From assembly GCA_003118195.1 (NCBI GenBank), contig BEXV01000098.1, forward strand, positions 85,753 through 102,289: a DNA stretch of 16,537 nt. The letters run 5' to 3'. Shown here in pieces: positions 1-8,797 of the stretch (positions are counted from its first letter, which is position 1; the number at the start of each line of letters is the position of its first letter). The position numbers and the translations under genes are program-made. Source of the DNA: Hemicentrotus pulcherrimus (Eukaryota; Echinodermata; Echinoidea; Camarodonta; Strongylocentrotidae). The notes beneath the pieces are model-generated. The model had not been told where the DNA came from. It did no database searches and worked only from the letters and a program-made list of their open reading frames with translations.

Positions 1-772
1 TCAATACTACTGGGCCAGAAGGGATTAGACCACACAGCGAGGTCACTGACAGGTGGCATCTCATTAACTCAGCTCTCAACTACCGGTAACATAAGAAAAA
101 GAGGATCATGGGGACCCATAGGCACCGATTGGGGAAGTTTTATTTATAGAGAGGGCAAGTAGCTACAAGTAGGACGGTGGGGCTTTAAGAGAAAATTATG
201 GTTTTTCAAATGATTGTTGGGAGTAGCATTGGGAGCAAGCTTTGTTTAAGTGAGACAGACAGATATTCCATATTTTCACAAGCGCTAAAAAGGTGTTCAA
301 TACAATTGACAATTTTTTTAGATCTACAACTTCCGTAGAATTTAGAAGGCTCGATAAAAAACAACCATACAATTTACAATTACAGCAGACATAAATTTTG
401 TTGTTGGATGTCACCTAGGCGGCACCCTCCCCGTCCCCCCTCCCCGTCCCCCCTCCCCTTCTTCCCCTTTCCTTGTGATGCCCCTGTGATATGGGATGTG
501 AATGAAAATTTCACAAATTCACATGCATAATGATTGAACAGTTTAGAACATGGAGTTTCAGTGAACAAGGTCAAGGGTAAAATAACTAGGTTCTAGAACT
601 AAAAAGACTTACTGACACAGAAACCATTTCCCAAACACTCCTCATGATTCGTGCTTGAACATTCAATATAAATCACCATCATTGTTATTTTTTAAGTGTT
701 TTTTTTAATTTCATATCATGAATTTTCATCATTGCACAAAATCTGCGAAATCCATGAGTTACTTTGTCTGTA
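1..772. other. Non-coding flank, no gene recognised
   Basis: AT-rich sequence in which I see no recognisable exon on either strand. The longest open frame (minus strand, about 196-414) is 72 codons, resembles no family I know, and has no convincing splice context. The segment holds a C-rich tract at 425-474 (listed separately) and poly-T stretches around 690-710. It ends at the TA dinucleotide taken as the left target site of the transposon-like element that follows. Confidence 0.6.
425..474. repeat. C-rich tandem tract with G-quadruplex potential on the minus strand
   Basis: The tract is almost pure pyrimidine and is built from about 2.4 copies of a 13-bp unit, TCCCCGTCCCCCC, followed by shorter C runs. 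The minus strand therefore reads as many G runs of 4-6 separated by one to three bases, which fits the canonical G-quadruplex pattern; the plus strand could form an i-motif. It is probably an ordinary minisatellite-like sequence. A regulatory role is not shown by anything nearby. Confidence 0.85.
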
Positions 773-844
773 TGGTGGTGTGACCAAAGTTCGCACGTGA
801 CCCAAGTTCACTTTCTGAAAAAATCAGTAAGATTAAGAAAATCT

Positions 845-866
845 GATATGATATGATATGATATGA
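845..866. repeat. (GATAT)4 microsatellite
   Basis: Four perfect copies of the pentanucleotide GATAT followed by GA, inside the left half of the TA-flanked element. Confidence 0.95.
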
Positions 867-1229
867 ACTTACCGATAAGGGTCTGAAAATCTTCAATTTG
901 ACTTTTTGAGAGCAGATTTCCTCAAAATTGTAAGTAAAAAGTGGTACTAAATGATTGTATATCTTGCCTTGCAAATTACGATATTACCTTATTTTTGATG
1001 GATCACACTTTTTGATAAATCAACTGTAAACCCCTGTGCATGAAGTTAGGTCTCGTTTTTACGACTTTTTTAGATGCAGAGCGCACAAACGATCTAACAT
1101 CAAATTTTTAGCTCGCGATATCTCCAAAATCCTTCGACGATAAATTTTCTAGTTGAACCAATCTGGAGTAAAAAGCATTGCCGTCCATTTGGTAATAATG
1201 GAAATAAATAAACTTGTGTAGAATATGAG

Positions 1230-1649
1230 CAGTAGGGGCGCTGGTCTGAGAATAAGGATCGTCTTCATAAATAAGACTGTCTGCATTTTCGTAGACGTTT
1301 CATATTTTTGATTGTTACATTGCTGATGCAAAAAAAGGATTCTGCAATGATTTTCTTGATGCATTTTACATTGACTTTGTACAGAGACCTTCACATTATA
1401 AGCAATAAATCCTTGGGAAGACGGACAACCCATAAAAGTAGACGGACAACTAGGGTTATTTTCCCCCGGGGAATCCATTTTTGGCATCCCCAGCGGGTTC
1501 TGTAACATGAAACCCCCAGAGCGCTGATGAAAAAAAACGTCCACGAAAATGCAGACGACCCTTATTTTTGAGGACGCATTTTGTCCTCGTTTATGAGGAT
1601 ATCCTTGTTTATGAGGACGATCCTCATTCTCAGACCAGCGCCCCTACTG
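1230..1649. mobile_element. 420-bp MITE with 46-bp terminal inverted repeats and 5-bp target duplication
   Basis: The left end begins CAGTAGGGGCGCTGGTCTGA and the right end is its inverted copy; the first 46 bases match at 43 positions. A second matching block, TCTGCATTTTCGTRGACGTTT (near 1280-1300 and, inverted, 1533-1555), lies further in. The element is flanked by ATGAG at 1225-1229 and 1650-1654, an exact 5-bp target site duplication. The right arm carries about 44 extra bases made of repeated TTTATGAGGA-type units (about 1560-1605). The middle contains a doubled AGACGGACAAC (1419-1429 and 1440-1450). No coding potential is recognised; the 131-codon minus-strand frame across it is a shadow. 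It is a non-autonomous DNA transposon. The 5-bp duplication recalls Transib, but the CAGTAGGGG terminus does not match that family's usual CACWRTG, so the superfamily is left open. Confidence 0.9.
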
Positions 1650-1724
1650 ATGAGAAATCATAGTTCGAGACACAATTTGTAATTATTTTCTAAAATGTCC
1701 GCAAACTTTGGTCACCCCTTCATA

Positions 1725-3173
1725 ATCTGTTACGATTGTAAATATAAAAGAGTCATTTTAAATTATGTTAAATTAAACTGGGTTCATTTGAACTTAAGTG
1801 TAGCTGTAGAACCTTGAAGTTTGAGCCGTGTCGCTCGTGCAGTTGAAAGACCAAATACGGTAGACGGTCTCTGTACGAAAGCCGCTCATGTAATTCTGGC
1901 CATACACGTACATTGCATCGTCAATGCACGGTACGGGCGCGGGTACACTCACTCACACATTCGTAAGCAAAAATGACACCCTTTTCGACACATATAAAAC
2001 ACTTATCTGCAATTATTTTACTCTATTTGCAATCATCACTTATATATTCAATATACTTTATCACCAAAATTAAGTTTGCATGAGAGAATCACTAATGTTA
2101 CGAATATTTTATAAGAGGTTGTCCACATGTACCTTATTTCTGTATGTGGGACTGGGAAAGAGAAATAGTGAGACGCGCATTGATACAATGTATTGTTGTA
2201 GAGATCCAACTTTGAATAAGATTGATTAAGATGTTCGAAGAAGATTGAAAAATATTTAAATTTATTAGTTTCATACAATTAACTTCCCAACGTGTTATAG
2301 AATGGTGCATAAATGACAAAATGTACAAGTTAATTAGGGATTACATTATCTCAATTTTACGCGTATGTAGAGTTGTCTTTTCTAACTTGAACAGGAGATG
2401 GCGTCAGACGACAATCAATGGCAGAGTTGAAAGTAGGAAGGGGAAAAAAGGGCAATTTATCTATCGAGCTAATTTCAAATATATTTTCGATCACGAATTA
2501 TAACTAACAATGAATTAGATAACTTGGAGATAATATCGAATCAGTTCAAGAACAATTAGCTAGTTTTCTAATGATAATCCCAAAGTCATAGACAATGGTA
2601 AAGAGGCTGTAAGCACCGAGACAGGCCTCTTGATGTTTGCATTACTATAGGTTAATGCAAATTATTACAAGTATATTAAAAACGGAAACAAATAACAACT
2701 AATCTCACTGAAAAGTTTTTAAAAGATAAACGTCTTGTTCTATTTAATTTACACCTTTAATTTCAGCTCAAACTAAGTTACATTAATTTTGAATCATTTT
2801 CATAGATTCATCTTTCCTTTTGTGTTTTTGTGACTTTTTATCGGCATTGTCTTGTATTTTGCAATATCCAATAAACGAGCAAAATTAAAGAACATAGGAT
2901 TATCAAGGCCATAACTTATCAAATATCCTTGATATTAGCTAGTTGTTGTTTTGCAGATTTGCCCTGGTTTTGAAATAACCGGAATCCGAATTTAAGTGTA
3001 GTCACGATTACACTTGTTTTAAACATTAAAATATTATTTTGATTAATAACATTAACGACGTAGTTAGTATGACAAGTTAGTAGTTACTAGATTTAATTCG
3101 GTAATTCGTTAAAATTAAAAGGACCAAGTGGACTCTGATCTTTGGACGTTCAATAGTGGAGGATCATGTGTGT
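1725..3173. other. Non-coding stretch, no gene recognised
   Basis: AT-rich DNA with short chance ORFs only (longest 76 codons, no family resemblance). A mildly CpG-containing patch at about 1820-1960 includes an imperfect palindrome around 1907-1933 with CGTAC at its outer ends. A perfect 7-bp stem (AAGTGTA at 2994-3000, TACACTT at 3009-3015, loop of 8) is the clearest local hairpin. Nothing here supports an exon. Confidence 0.55.
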
Positions 3174-3257
3174 CACGTGGTTAAGGCTAGGGAAATCCCC
3201 TATAAATTGAGTTATTGCGCGCAGGCGCTAGTCGGGCATGAATGTTTCATGACGTAA
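3174..3257 (+). promoter_or_regulatory. Candidate promoter: E-box, kappaB-like site, TATA box and CRE-like site in 84 bp
   Basis: Within 84 bases there is a CACGTG E-box (3174-3179), GGGAAATCCCC (3190-3200) matching the palindromic NF-kappaB/Rel consensus, TATAAA directly after it (3201-3206), and TGACGTAA (3250-3257), a CRE/ATF-like site. Two GCGCGC hexamers (about 3217 and 3265) make this a small GC-rich island in AT-rich surroundings. If the TATA box works, transcription would start near 3230. No gene downstream can be named, so the cluster could equally be an enhancer or a coincidence. Confidence 0.3.
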
Positions 3258-3421
3258 CAGTAATGGCGCGCATTCTAGTAATTTACACGCTCTATGGGAA
3301 TAAACAGTCCTTGGACAATATAAACAAATCAAACAGGCCCGGAAAAAGGAACACATTGCGATATCGGAATGTTCAAATATTTATTGCTATATTAAAAGGA
3401 ACAGATGATTAAGAAACAAGC

Positions 3422-3580
3422 ATGGAAAAGCAATCGGGCAAAAGAGAACACTTTTCACATTTTTTAAGGCGAAAGAAAACACAAAAAGGACGTGGAGGTA
3501 GGAAAATATATTATATATTATACAATAAGTTTGTTCCAAATGTAAGACTCGAACTAATAAACTCAAATATTTTTATTTAG
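3422..3580 (+). CDS. Short basic ORF (52 aa), doubtful, possible first exon
   Basis: An ATG about 190 bases downstream of the expected start of the candidate promoter opens 52 codons ending in TAG. The first 26 residues are very basic (MEKQSGKREH, then LRRKKTQKGRGG); after that the sequence turns AT-driven and hydrophobic. A donor-like GGAG|GTAGGA at 3494-3503 would cut the frame after 25 codons plus one base, just where the composition changes, which would make 3422-3497 a short first coding exon. I recognise no family. Two in-register facts (promoter-like motifs upstream, donor at the composition change) are the only support; a chance ORF is more likely. Confidence 0.12.
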   Translation: MEKQSGKREHFSHFLRRKKTQKGRGGRKIYYILYNKFVPNVRLELINSNIFI

Positions 3581-3935
3581 ACACATAAACTGACAAAAGT
3601 TTTAAAAGAAGTATGTATCTGTTTATTTATTTTTTAAATGCAGTATCAATCAGTATTTGTAGAAAAAGTTGACCTAATATCCAAACGGTACAATCAACTA
3701 AGATTATTCAAACGATTTGGAGCATCTATTGTGTTTGTATTACCTGTAATTTCTATGTTTGTAATTAATAATATGAAAGATCCACCTTATTTCATGCGAT
3801 CTACTTAATAGTATAATGTGGTCGACCGCTGCTGAGCTCCAATATTTTATCAGTCGCTCCGAAGTGTTCCGTGAGTATGATGATGATGGGCTCAGTCATC
3901 AATCTGTTCTTCAGTCATGATAATACAACTGTTTT

Positions 3936-3972
3936 CTGTGTCTTAATAACTGTGTTAACTGTGTCTTAATAA
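3936..3972. repeat. Two copies of a 14-bp repeat, period 23
   Basis: CTGTGTCTTAATAA occurs at 3936-3949 and exactly again at 3959-3972, with a partial copy of its start (CTGTGTTAA) between. Confidence 0.9.
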
Positions 3973-4200
3973 ATTTGAAGATTTGGTTTTGATCCTGTGG
4001 AATAGAAAGTGGAACTTATCATTTTATAAGCCTTATTTGACAGTGCTTCAAGATCTTGTTGTTCAGAATTTCTTTCGAGGTCCGTGGCTTCGGCTTAGTG
4101 GGATAGAAATATAACTGTTTGATGGATGGTAATCTAATTATAAACTACTTTGATATCATTATGGCGTGAGAATATGGGTACCTCTATTCTGGACATCTAT

Positions 4201-4232
4201 TATAGATCTACTATCTTATAGATCTACTATCT
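4201..4232. repeat. Perfect 16-bp tandem duplication
   Basis: TATAGATCTACTATCT is present twice head to tail without mismatch. It is likely a local slippage product. Confidence 0.95.
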
Positions 4233-5884
4233 ATTTTGTCTAAAAACTGCTTTAATGCAGGAGAGACTGTCGTGAAAAGTCGAGAAAATTCATAGCCACT
4301 ATTGTGATGTCTTGCCGTTATCAATGCCTCCCTCTCGAGTTCATGACGGCACTCCCATCGATGGCACTCCACATAGTAGTCCAGCGACAGTCACTGTCCT
4401 TGTTTTCCCTTTCTCATTTTTGATTAGTTCTCGTTTTAGATGCAGTTCAGTATCACGAAAATAATACCTCATCTTTGTGTTTAGGTACGCTGTACATTGT
4501 TGTTGTTTTTCCTGTTAGACATGATCGTTCCTGATCATCAATGTTGGTTGTTTTTCTTGTCTTGATATAAAGTAGTGTAAATAAATTGATCGTTTTCTTT
4601 TATTTTATATAAGAAAACTAAAGAAAATAAAATGAATGAGTTGTGTCTTATTTCGGAAGGGGTATTTATAATATTAACTAAAATCCATTTTTATTGTAGA
4701 AAAGCACAACAATACACCGGCTCCTCTAATATAGTCTCGTCCAAGTCTCGCCGCCATTATTATATGGAAACGGTATATGCAACTACACTTGCATATAGAA
4801 AAGGGCATCTTTTCGTAAACTTTGCGCACAAAAATCCCATGTAAAGGGATTATAACAACCAATATAGCATCAAAATAGTTAATGCATATTTAGCGTGATA
4901 ACTATCGTGATTTCGAATGATTTAAGCCTTTAAACAAAACTTAAAATCGTCAATTAAAACGTTATGTTTCATCATCCGGACTTTCGCTAAATCTGGCTAC
5001 AGGATGTTTATCTATCCGTATTTGACTAAGGGTTACTTTCATTTCCTTTTTTTTTTCTTCTGATGTAAGATATTGCACTGACTATAAGTACAGGTTCGAT
5101 GGTTAAATCAATCAGTATTTTTGGCATATCATCAAAGAATGATTGGACGTATTTGTTTTGATGGAATGATGTCATCGTGAAATGATAAGGCACTTTTTGA
5201 TGGGTAACATTTGGAAACCAAAATGGTTCAGAAAAAGTGCAATTCTAACAGGTTATATACTGTTTTAGGAGTAAAATAAGAAAACAACAATCATAAGTCA
5301 TGTCCATAAAGTACCGTTTACATGAAAATATCTTTAAAGCGAAATTTCAGGACTCATCGAAGAGTGAAAAGAGTATAACCATGATAACATGGTGTATAGG
5401 ATAGACTTAGTGGAATTAGAAGACAATCACAAAATCATATAGTTCCGTTAGCAATTTATGTCGAAGTAATGCAAATCAAATCAAAAGGAATATGATGAGA
5501 AAAATCGATTTAAAAAAAAAGAAATATGAACATTATTAGAACGAGTGAGATACCTTTAACGTGATCGAAAATCATGATGTCTATCATCCACTTGCCACAT
5601 CATGATAACATTGATTACATAATTATACGAATACCCAAATAATTTTATGAAGAATAATTATTATGCTTGAAGATTTTATAATGAAGTTTCAGGCTATGGA
5701 AATGGGCGTTTTCCATTGCAAAATAATTGTTCGAAACGGCAAATGGCTTTTCTAATCTGGTCACTTGGTATGTCTGTCCCACAACTGGAAACATGTGGCT
5801 ATTTCCCATCAATTGCATTGTAAATGCTAAATACATGTATCCGTCATGTCTAAAGTTTTTCTAATATAGCTCGACTAAAAGAAG

Positions 5885-5996
5885 AAAACAAACAAAAAAA
5901 CAAAACAGAGAAAGAAGGAACAAACACAGAAAAAACACATTTATCGGTTTCTGTTTGTTTGTTGTTGTTGTTGTTGTTGTTGTTTTGTTTTTTTTT
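5885..5996. repeat. A-rich/T-rich foldback with (GTT)n microsatellite
   Basis: The left half (5885-5938) is nearly all A with scattered C and G; the right half (5948-5996) is nearly all T with G and contains about eight GTT units. The halves can pair: AACAAACACAGAAA (5919-5932) against TTTCTGTTTGTTTGTT (5948-5963), and further out CAAAAAAACAAAAC against GTTTTGTTTTTTTTTG. It is followed at once by ten G (5997-6006). It may be a simple-sequence expansion on both sides of a small hairpin or the remnant of a foldback element. Confidence 0.6.
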
Positions 5997-6006
5997 GGGG
6001 GGGGGG

Positions 6007-6478
6007 CTTACATATCAATTTTCCGTTAGTAAATATTTTTATCTTAGTTATTCTTTGACACTTTACAGTAATTCTCACTTAAATTATACTATGGACCTAT
6101 AATTCGACTAAAATTACATCTAATCTTAATTTCATCCTTCCAAACAGTTTAACTAAGTACTAAGAACTAGGTCGTTTACAGAAGAGATCTTACATGTCCT
6201 TTTGAGTGGACACACGGCACATCGTGTCATGCGACTGCTCGTTGCCATGCCAACCGCATAGTAACGCAAGTTGACCCGCTGCAGCGGCAGAAATTTGATA
6301 CTCTTGAAATTGGAAGTACAGTGTACATGTACATGTAAAAAAAAAACGGTTTTCGGGAAGTTATTCCGCCCTTTGCACTTTATCACATACAACATTGTTA
6401 TCAATTTCCTATTTTGCATTTAAAGTTTATTGTAACAGTTGTACTTAGGCTACCTTTTTCATTTCGAAGGCATTCATG
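6007..6478. other. Non-coding stretch, no gene recognised
   Basis: The 88-codon minus-strand frame at 6153-6419 has a slightly higher-complexity core (over 6195-6300) but no known domain or clear splice sites. A perfect 14-bp palindrome TACATGTACATGTA sits at 6324-6337 and a GCCGCTGCAGCGG-type palindrome near 6277-6290. Confidence 0.5.
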
Positions 6479-6482
6479 TTAA

Positions 6483-6829
6483 AGTGATTGGCTAACATTG
6501 TTAGGAATTTAAAAATATATAATTCAGTTACTTGAAAATGGTATAAACATGCAAGGTATAATTTAAAAATATGGCTCTGAGAGTCTCAAGTCATAAAACC
6601 TTTGGGAAGTATTTGAAAACACTTTTTGAACTCGAGTATAGGTCTCTATTTAAAAGGTCTCAGAGACGCGATATTATACAAAATCGTGGTTTGCGTTGAA
6701 CTTACAGCTTTTCAGTCTAAACAATGGTAGTTTTCAGGGATTTTGAGTACAAATACATGTACCCATACACATGTTTCATTTAGTTTGAGAATTTTTAAGA
6801 TCGGCTATTCGCAAAGCTAGCCAATCACT
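6483..6829. mobile_element. 347-bp MITE with TTAA target duplication
   Basis: AGTGATTGGCTA at 6483-6494 is mirrored exactly by TAGCCAATCACT at 6818-6829; allowing two mismatches the inverted repeat runs to 18 bp. Both ends abut TTAA (6479-6482 and 6830-6833), the expected 4-bp duplication. The interior is AT-rich with no coding frame. TTAA duplication with purine-starting termini (AG...CT) fits Kolobok-type elements better than piggyBac, whose ends usually begin CCY; this is family knowledge applied to the termini only. Non-autonomous. Confidence 0.85.
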
Positions 6830-6833
6830 TTAA

Positions 6834-7739
6834 GTTGTGAGGTTAATAATTTCTGCTAACAGCAACATTCGAATATCTTCTTTCATTCGTAAAGTGAACG
6901 ACTCTTCAATCCGGAAACAACCGATTGTTTTACAAAAATCTGTGTAATGTGATTTTGATTTGATATGTCAACATAATAATCGGATAATTACCTGGCTAAT
7001 GATATGGAACAAACGACAAACATCCGATCTCCTTATCAAGTATAATTAGTAATACTATATTTAATATAAGTGTATCGAAGTCTAAAGCAGAGCAAGCTAG
7101 GCAAATTCCTAGTCTAACTAAACAAGACGGTATAAAGTCATCACTCGCTTAAAGGCGTTTTGATTTCAATCATAGCACTAAAAACATAAAAGGTAAACAT
7201 GAAACCGGGGAAATATCTTCTCTTCCCATCCGTAATAATATCGATTATTGAAAGGAAATATACACTTAAAGGGTTGACGGGGGAGGGAGGGGGTTCCTTT
7301 TTCTCACTGGTGCCTGGGATAACATTATTAAACGCTATGATTGGTAATAAGCAGTTAACAAGTTTATGTTTCTTTTCAGTTTGCAAATAAACTTAGTAAA
7401 AAAAACCTAAATTGTAACAAATGGAAACAATATTTTTATTGACTAAAGTTGAGTATCTCACAAAAGTCCAACATGCACAAAATATGTCTCGGCACAGTCT
7501 ATAATTTGATCAATCAATGCTACTTATTGGTACTGTTGAGTGTGTTGCTAGTGTTATAATTAAAAAGATTTGTGTTCCGGTTTACTATAAATAGTAATGA
7601 GATGTAATGTTTTTATTTTTTAATGAGTAGGGGCAGGGGGAAATGTACGTGCTTTAACGAGATTGTTCTCGAGGTATAGGTAAAAGGTTGTCTCTGCATG
7701 TCAGATCGAATTGAATTATTTCTTGCTATCATGTTGATT
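6834..7739. other. Non-coding stretch, no gene recognised
   Basis: AT-rich DNA without a supported exon. The 60-81-codon frames around 7141-7390 lie on opposite strands of the same DNA and do not resemble proteins I know. A 10-bp inverted repeat (CAATCATAGC at 7167-7176, GCTATGATTG at 7334-7343) brackets the G-rich tract listed separately, but no target duplication is seen. Confidence 0.5.
7271..7293 (+). repeat. G-rich tract, G-quadruplex motif on the plus strand
   Basis: Four G runs (7271-7273, 7279-7283, 7285-7287, 7289-7293) separated by loops of 5, 1 and 1 bases satisfy the standard G-quadruplex pattern. It lies about 2.4 kb upstream of the FAM78 start codon; no functional link is shown. 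Confidence 0.7.
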
Positions 7740-8797
7740 TTGATATTAGGACGAAATAATAACGTCGCGGTTCAGTGATCACTTCGTAGGTGTCCCTCTA
7801 ATTTCCGAACGGTGCATTCGCTCGTTACGAATCCGTAGCGACGGAGTATGATATGTATACCAGCTTTTGTGTGCTCTCTCTCGACGGCGGTCTACCACAC
7901 CATACAAACATAGACCCGTCTCACGGATGAATGGGCCTTTTCAGCAAGGTACGGAATCGTCAGAGGCTCGGCGCAAGATTTTTGTTGTTCATGTACAAAG
8001 TCTACAGCACGTACTTTGCATGTGAAGTTTGTTTCTCTCTTGCTTTGCCTACCAACGAACGACACATCTGGCATTGTGCTATCCAGCCGTCTACTCCATA
8101 ATTATCATGTATAAACCAGATTGGATCTAGGCAGAGCTCTGTATGAAGTAAAAGTACTTGTCTTTGGCGTTCTCTTTTTCTCGCTCTCTCTCCATCGAGG
8201 GGACAAAACGTTATACCAGACCTGCCGTCTGGAGTAAAACCATTGGTATATCGTACGGAGCCGTAGCGGGCAATTTTCCTTCGGAGATTCGCTAGCTTTA
8301 CGAAAAGCACGGTGTCGACTGTCATTCTATCGCGAGGTGCTGGTAGATTGGTAGAAATACTGGTAGACGTCAGATACTCTTCTTGTTTTCAACTTGGTAA
8401 CGGAATATGTGTGGCAGTTTAACGCTGTATGTGCTATGGAGAGCTAGAGACTGATAATCCAACGTCAAGGTATTACTTTGGAAGAAACTTAGAAATTGTA
8501 GCTGGAGTGAGCTGAGTTTATGTAGTTTCGAAGAGCGATTCTGATTCGTCTTCCGGTAGTGACGGAGATTTTGACGCGCGGAGTTTGAAAAGGTTCCTGG
8601 AGTCGCCGTCGTGAGTCACTGGTTGTGTTTCCTCGCTCTCTAAGCATCCAGCGATGTACTCTTCTGATGATGCACGCTGCTGTAGTCGGTTGTCGTTTTG
8701 TTTGGAGGGTTATGCCAGCTCATCATTGCCTCAACAACTCAACTTGATTACTACTTCCTCACCCGTGTATTGGAGCTCAGAGAGCTAGCCAGGCACT
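7740..8797 (+). promoter_or_regulatory. Probable 5' flank and leader region of the FAM78 gene
   Basis: From about 7740 CpG dinucleotides become noticeably more frequent than in the preceding 7 kb, and this continues into the FAM78 exon, as expected of a promoter plus 5' untranslated region. No TATA box at a convincing place is visible, so the start site cannot be fixed. Possible splice signals include a donor-like CAAG|GTATTA near 8467-8476 and an acceptor-like pyrimidine-containing stretch ending GAGCTCAG at 8780, just ahead of the ATG at 8798. The 107-codon minus-strand frame (8002-8325) and the 60-codon minus-strand frame near 7900-8070 resemble nothing known and are treated as chance. Confidence 0.35.

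Larger units (their letters stand above)
773..1722. mobile_element. TA-flanked inverted-repeat element, interrupted by a nested MITE
   Basis: GTGACCAAAGTTCGC at 780-794 is matched in inverted orientation by 1701-1715, 14 of 15 bases. Outside these, both ends start with TATG and continue with a G-rich stretch of equal length (771-779 and the complement of 1716-1724), so a TA target duplication (771-772 and 1723-1724) frames the unit. A degenerate second copy of the terminal motif, GTGACCCAAGTTCAC, sits at 797-811, a 17-bp subterminal period. No transposase ORF is present. TA flanks fit a non-autonomous Tc1/mariner-type element, but the superfamily is inferred from the flanks alone. About 425 bp of its length is a later insertion (1230-1654 including one target copy). 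The short inverted repeat leaves some chance that this is coincidence. Confidence 0.45.
3581..5884. other. Non-coding stretch with small tandem and inverted repeats
   Basis: No recognisable exon; the longest frames (60-70 codons around 4632-4862 on both strands) overlap each other and look like noise. Besides the tandem repeats listed separately, it holds a perfect 9-bp inverted repeat, ATCATGATG at 5571-5579 with CATCATGAT at 5598-5606, and a 6-bp palindromic stem ACCATG/CATGGT near 5378-5393. Confidence 0.55.

Noticed and set aside
1149..1544. 131-codon minus-strand ORF
   Set aside because: It runs from the outer element into the inner MITE across the transposon border, so it is a composite chance frame; no transposase features.
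7167..7343. 10-bp inverted repeat as a possible small MITE
   Set aside because: The match does not extend, and no target duplication is present; 10 bp is compatible with chance.
8002..8325. 107-codon minus-strand ORF in the CpG-bearing region upstream of FAM78
   Set aside because: No family resemblance; explained by higher GC and fewer stops in the putative leader region.
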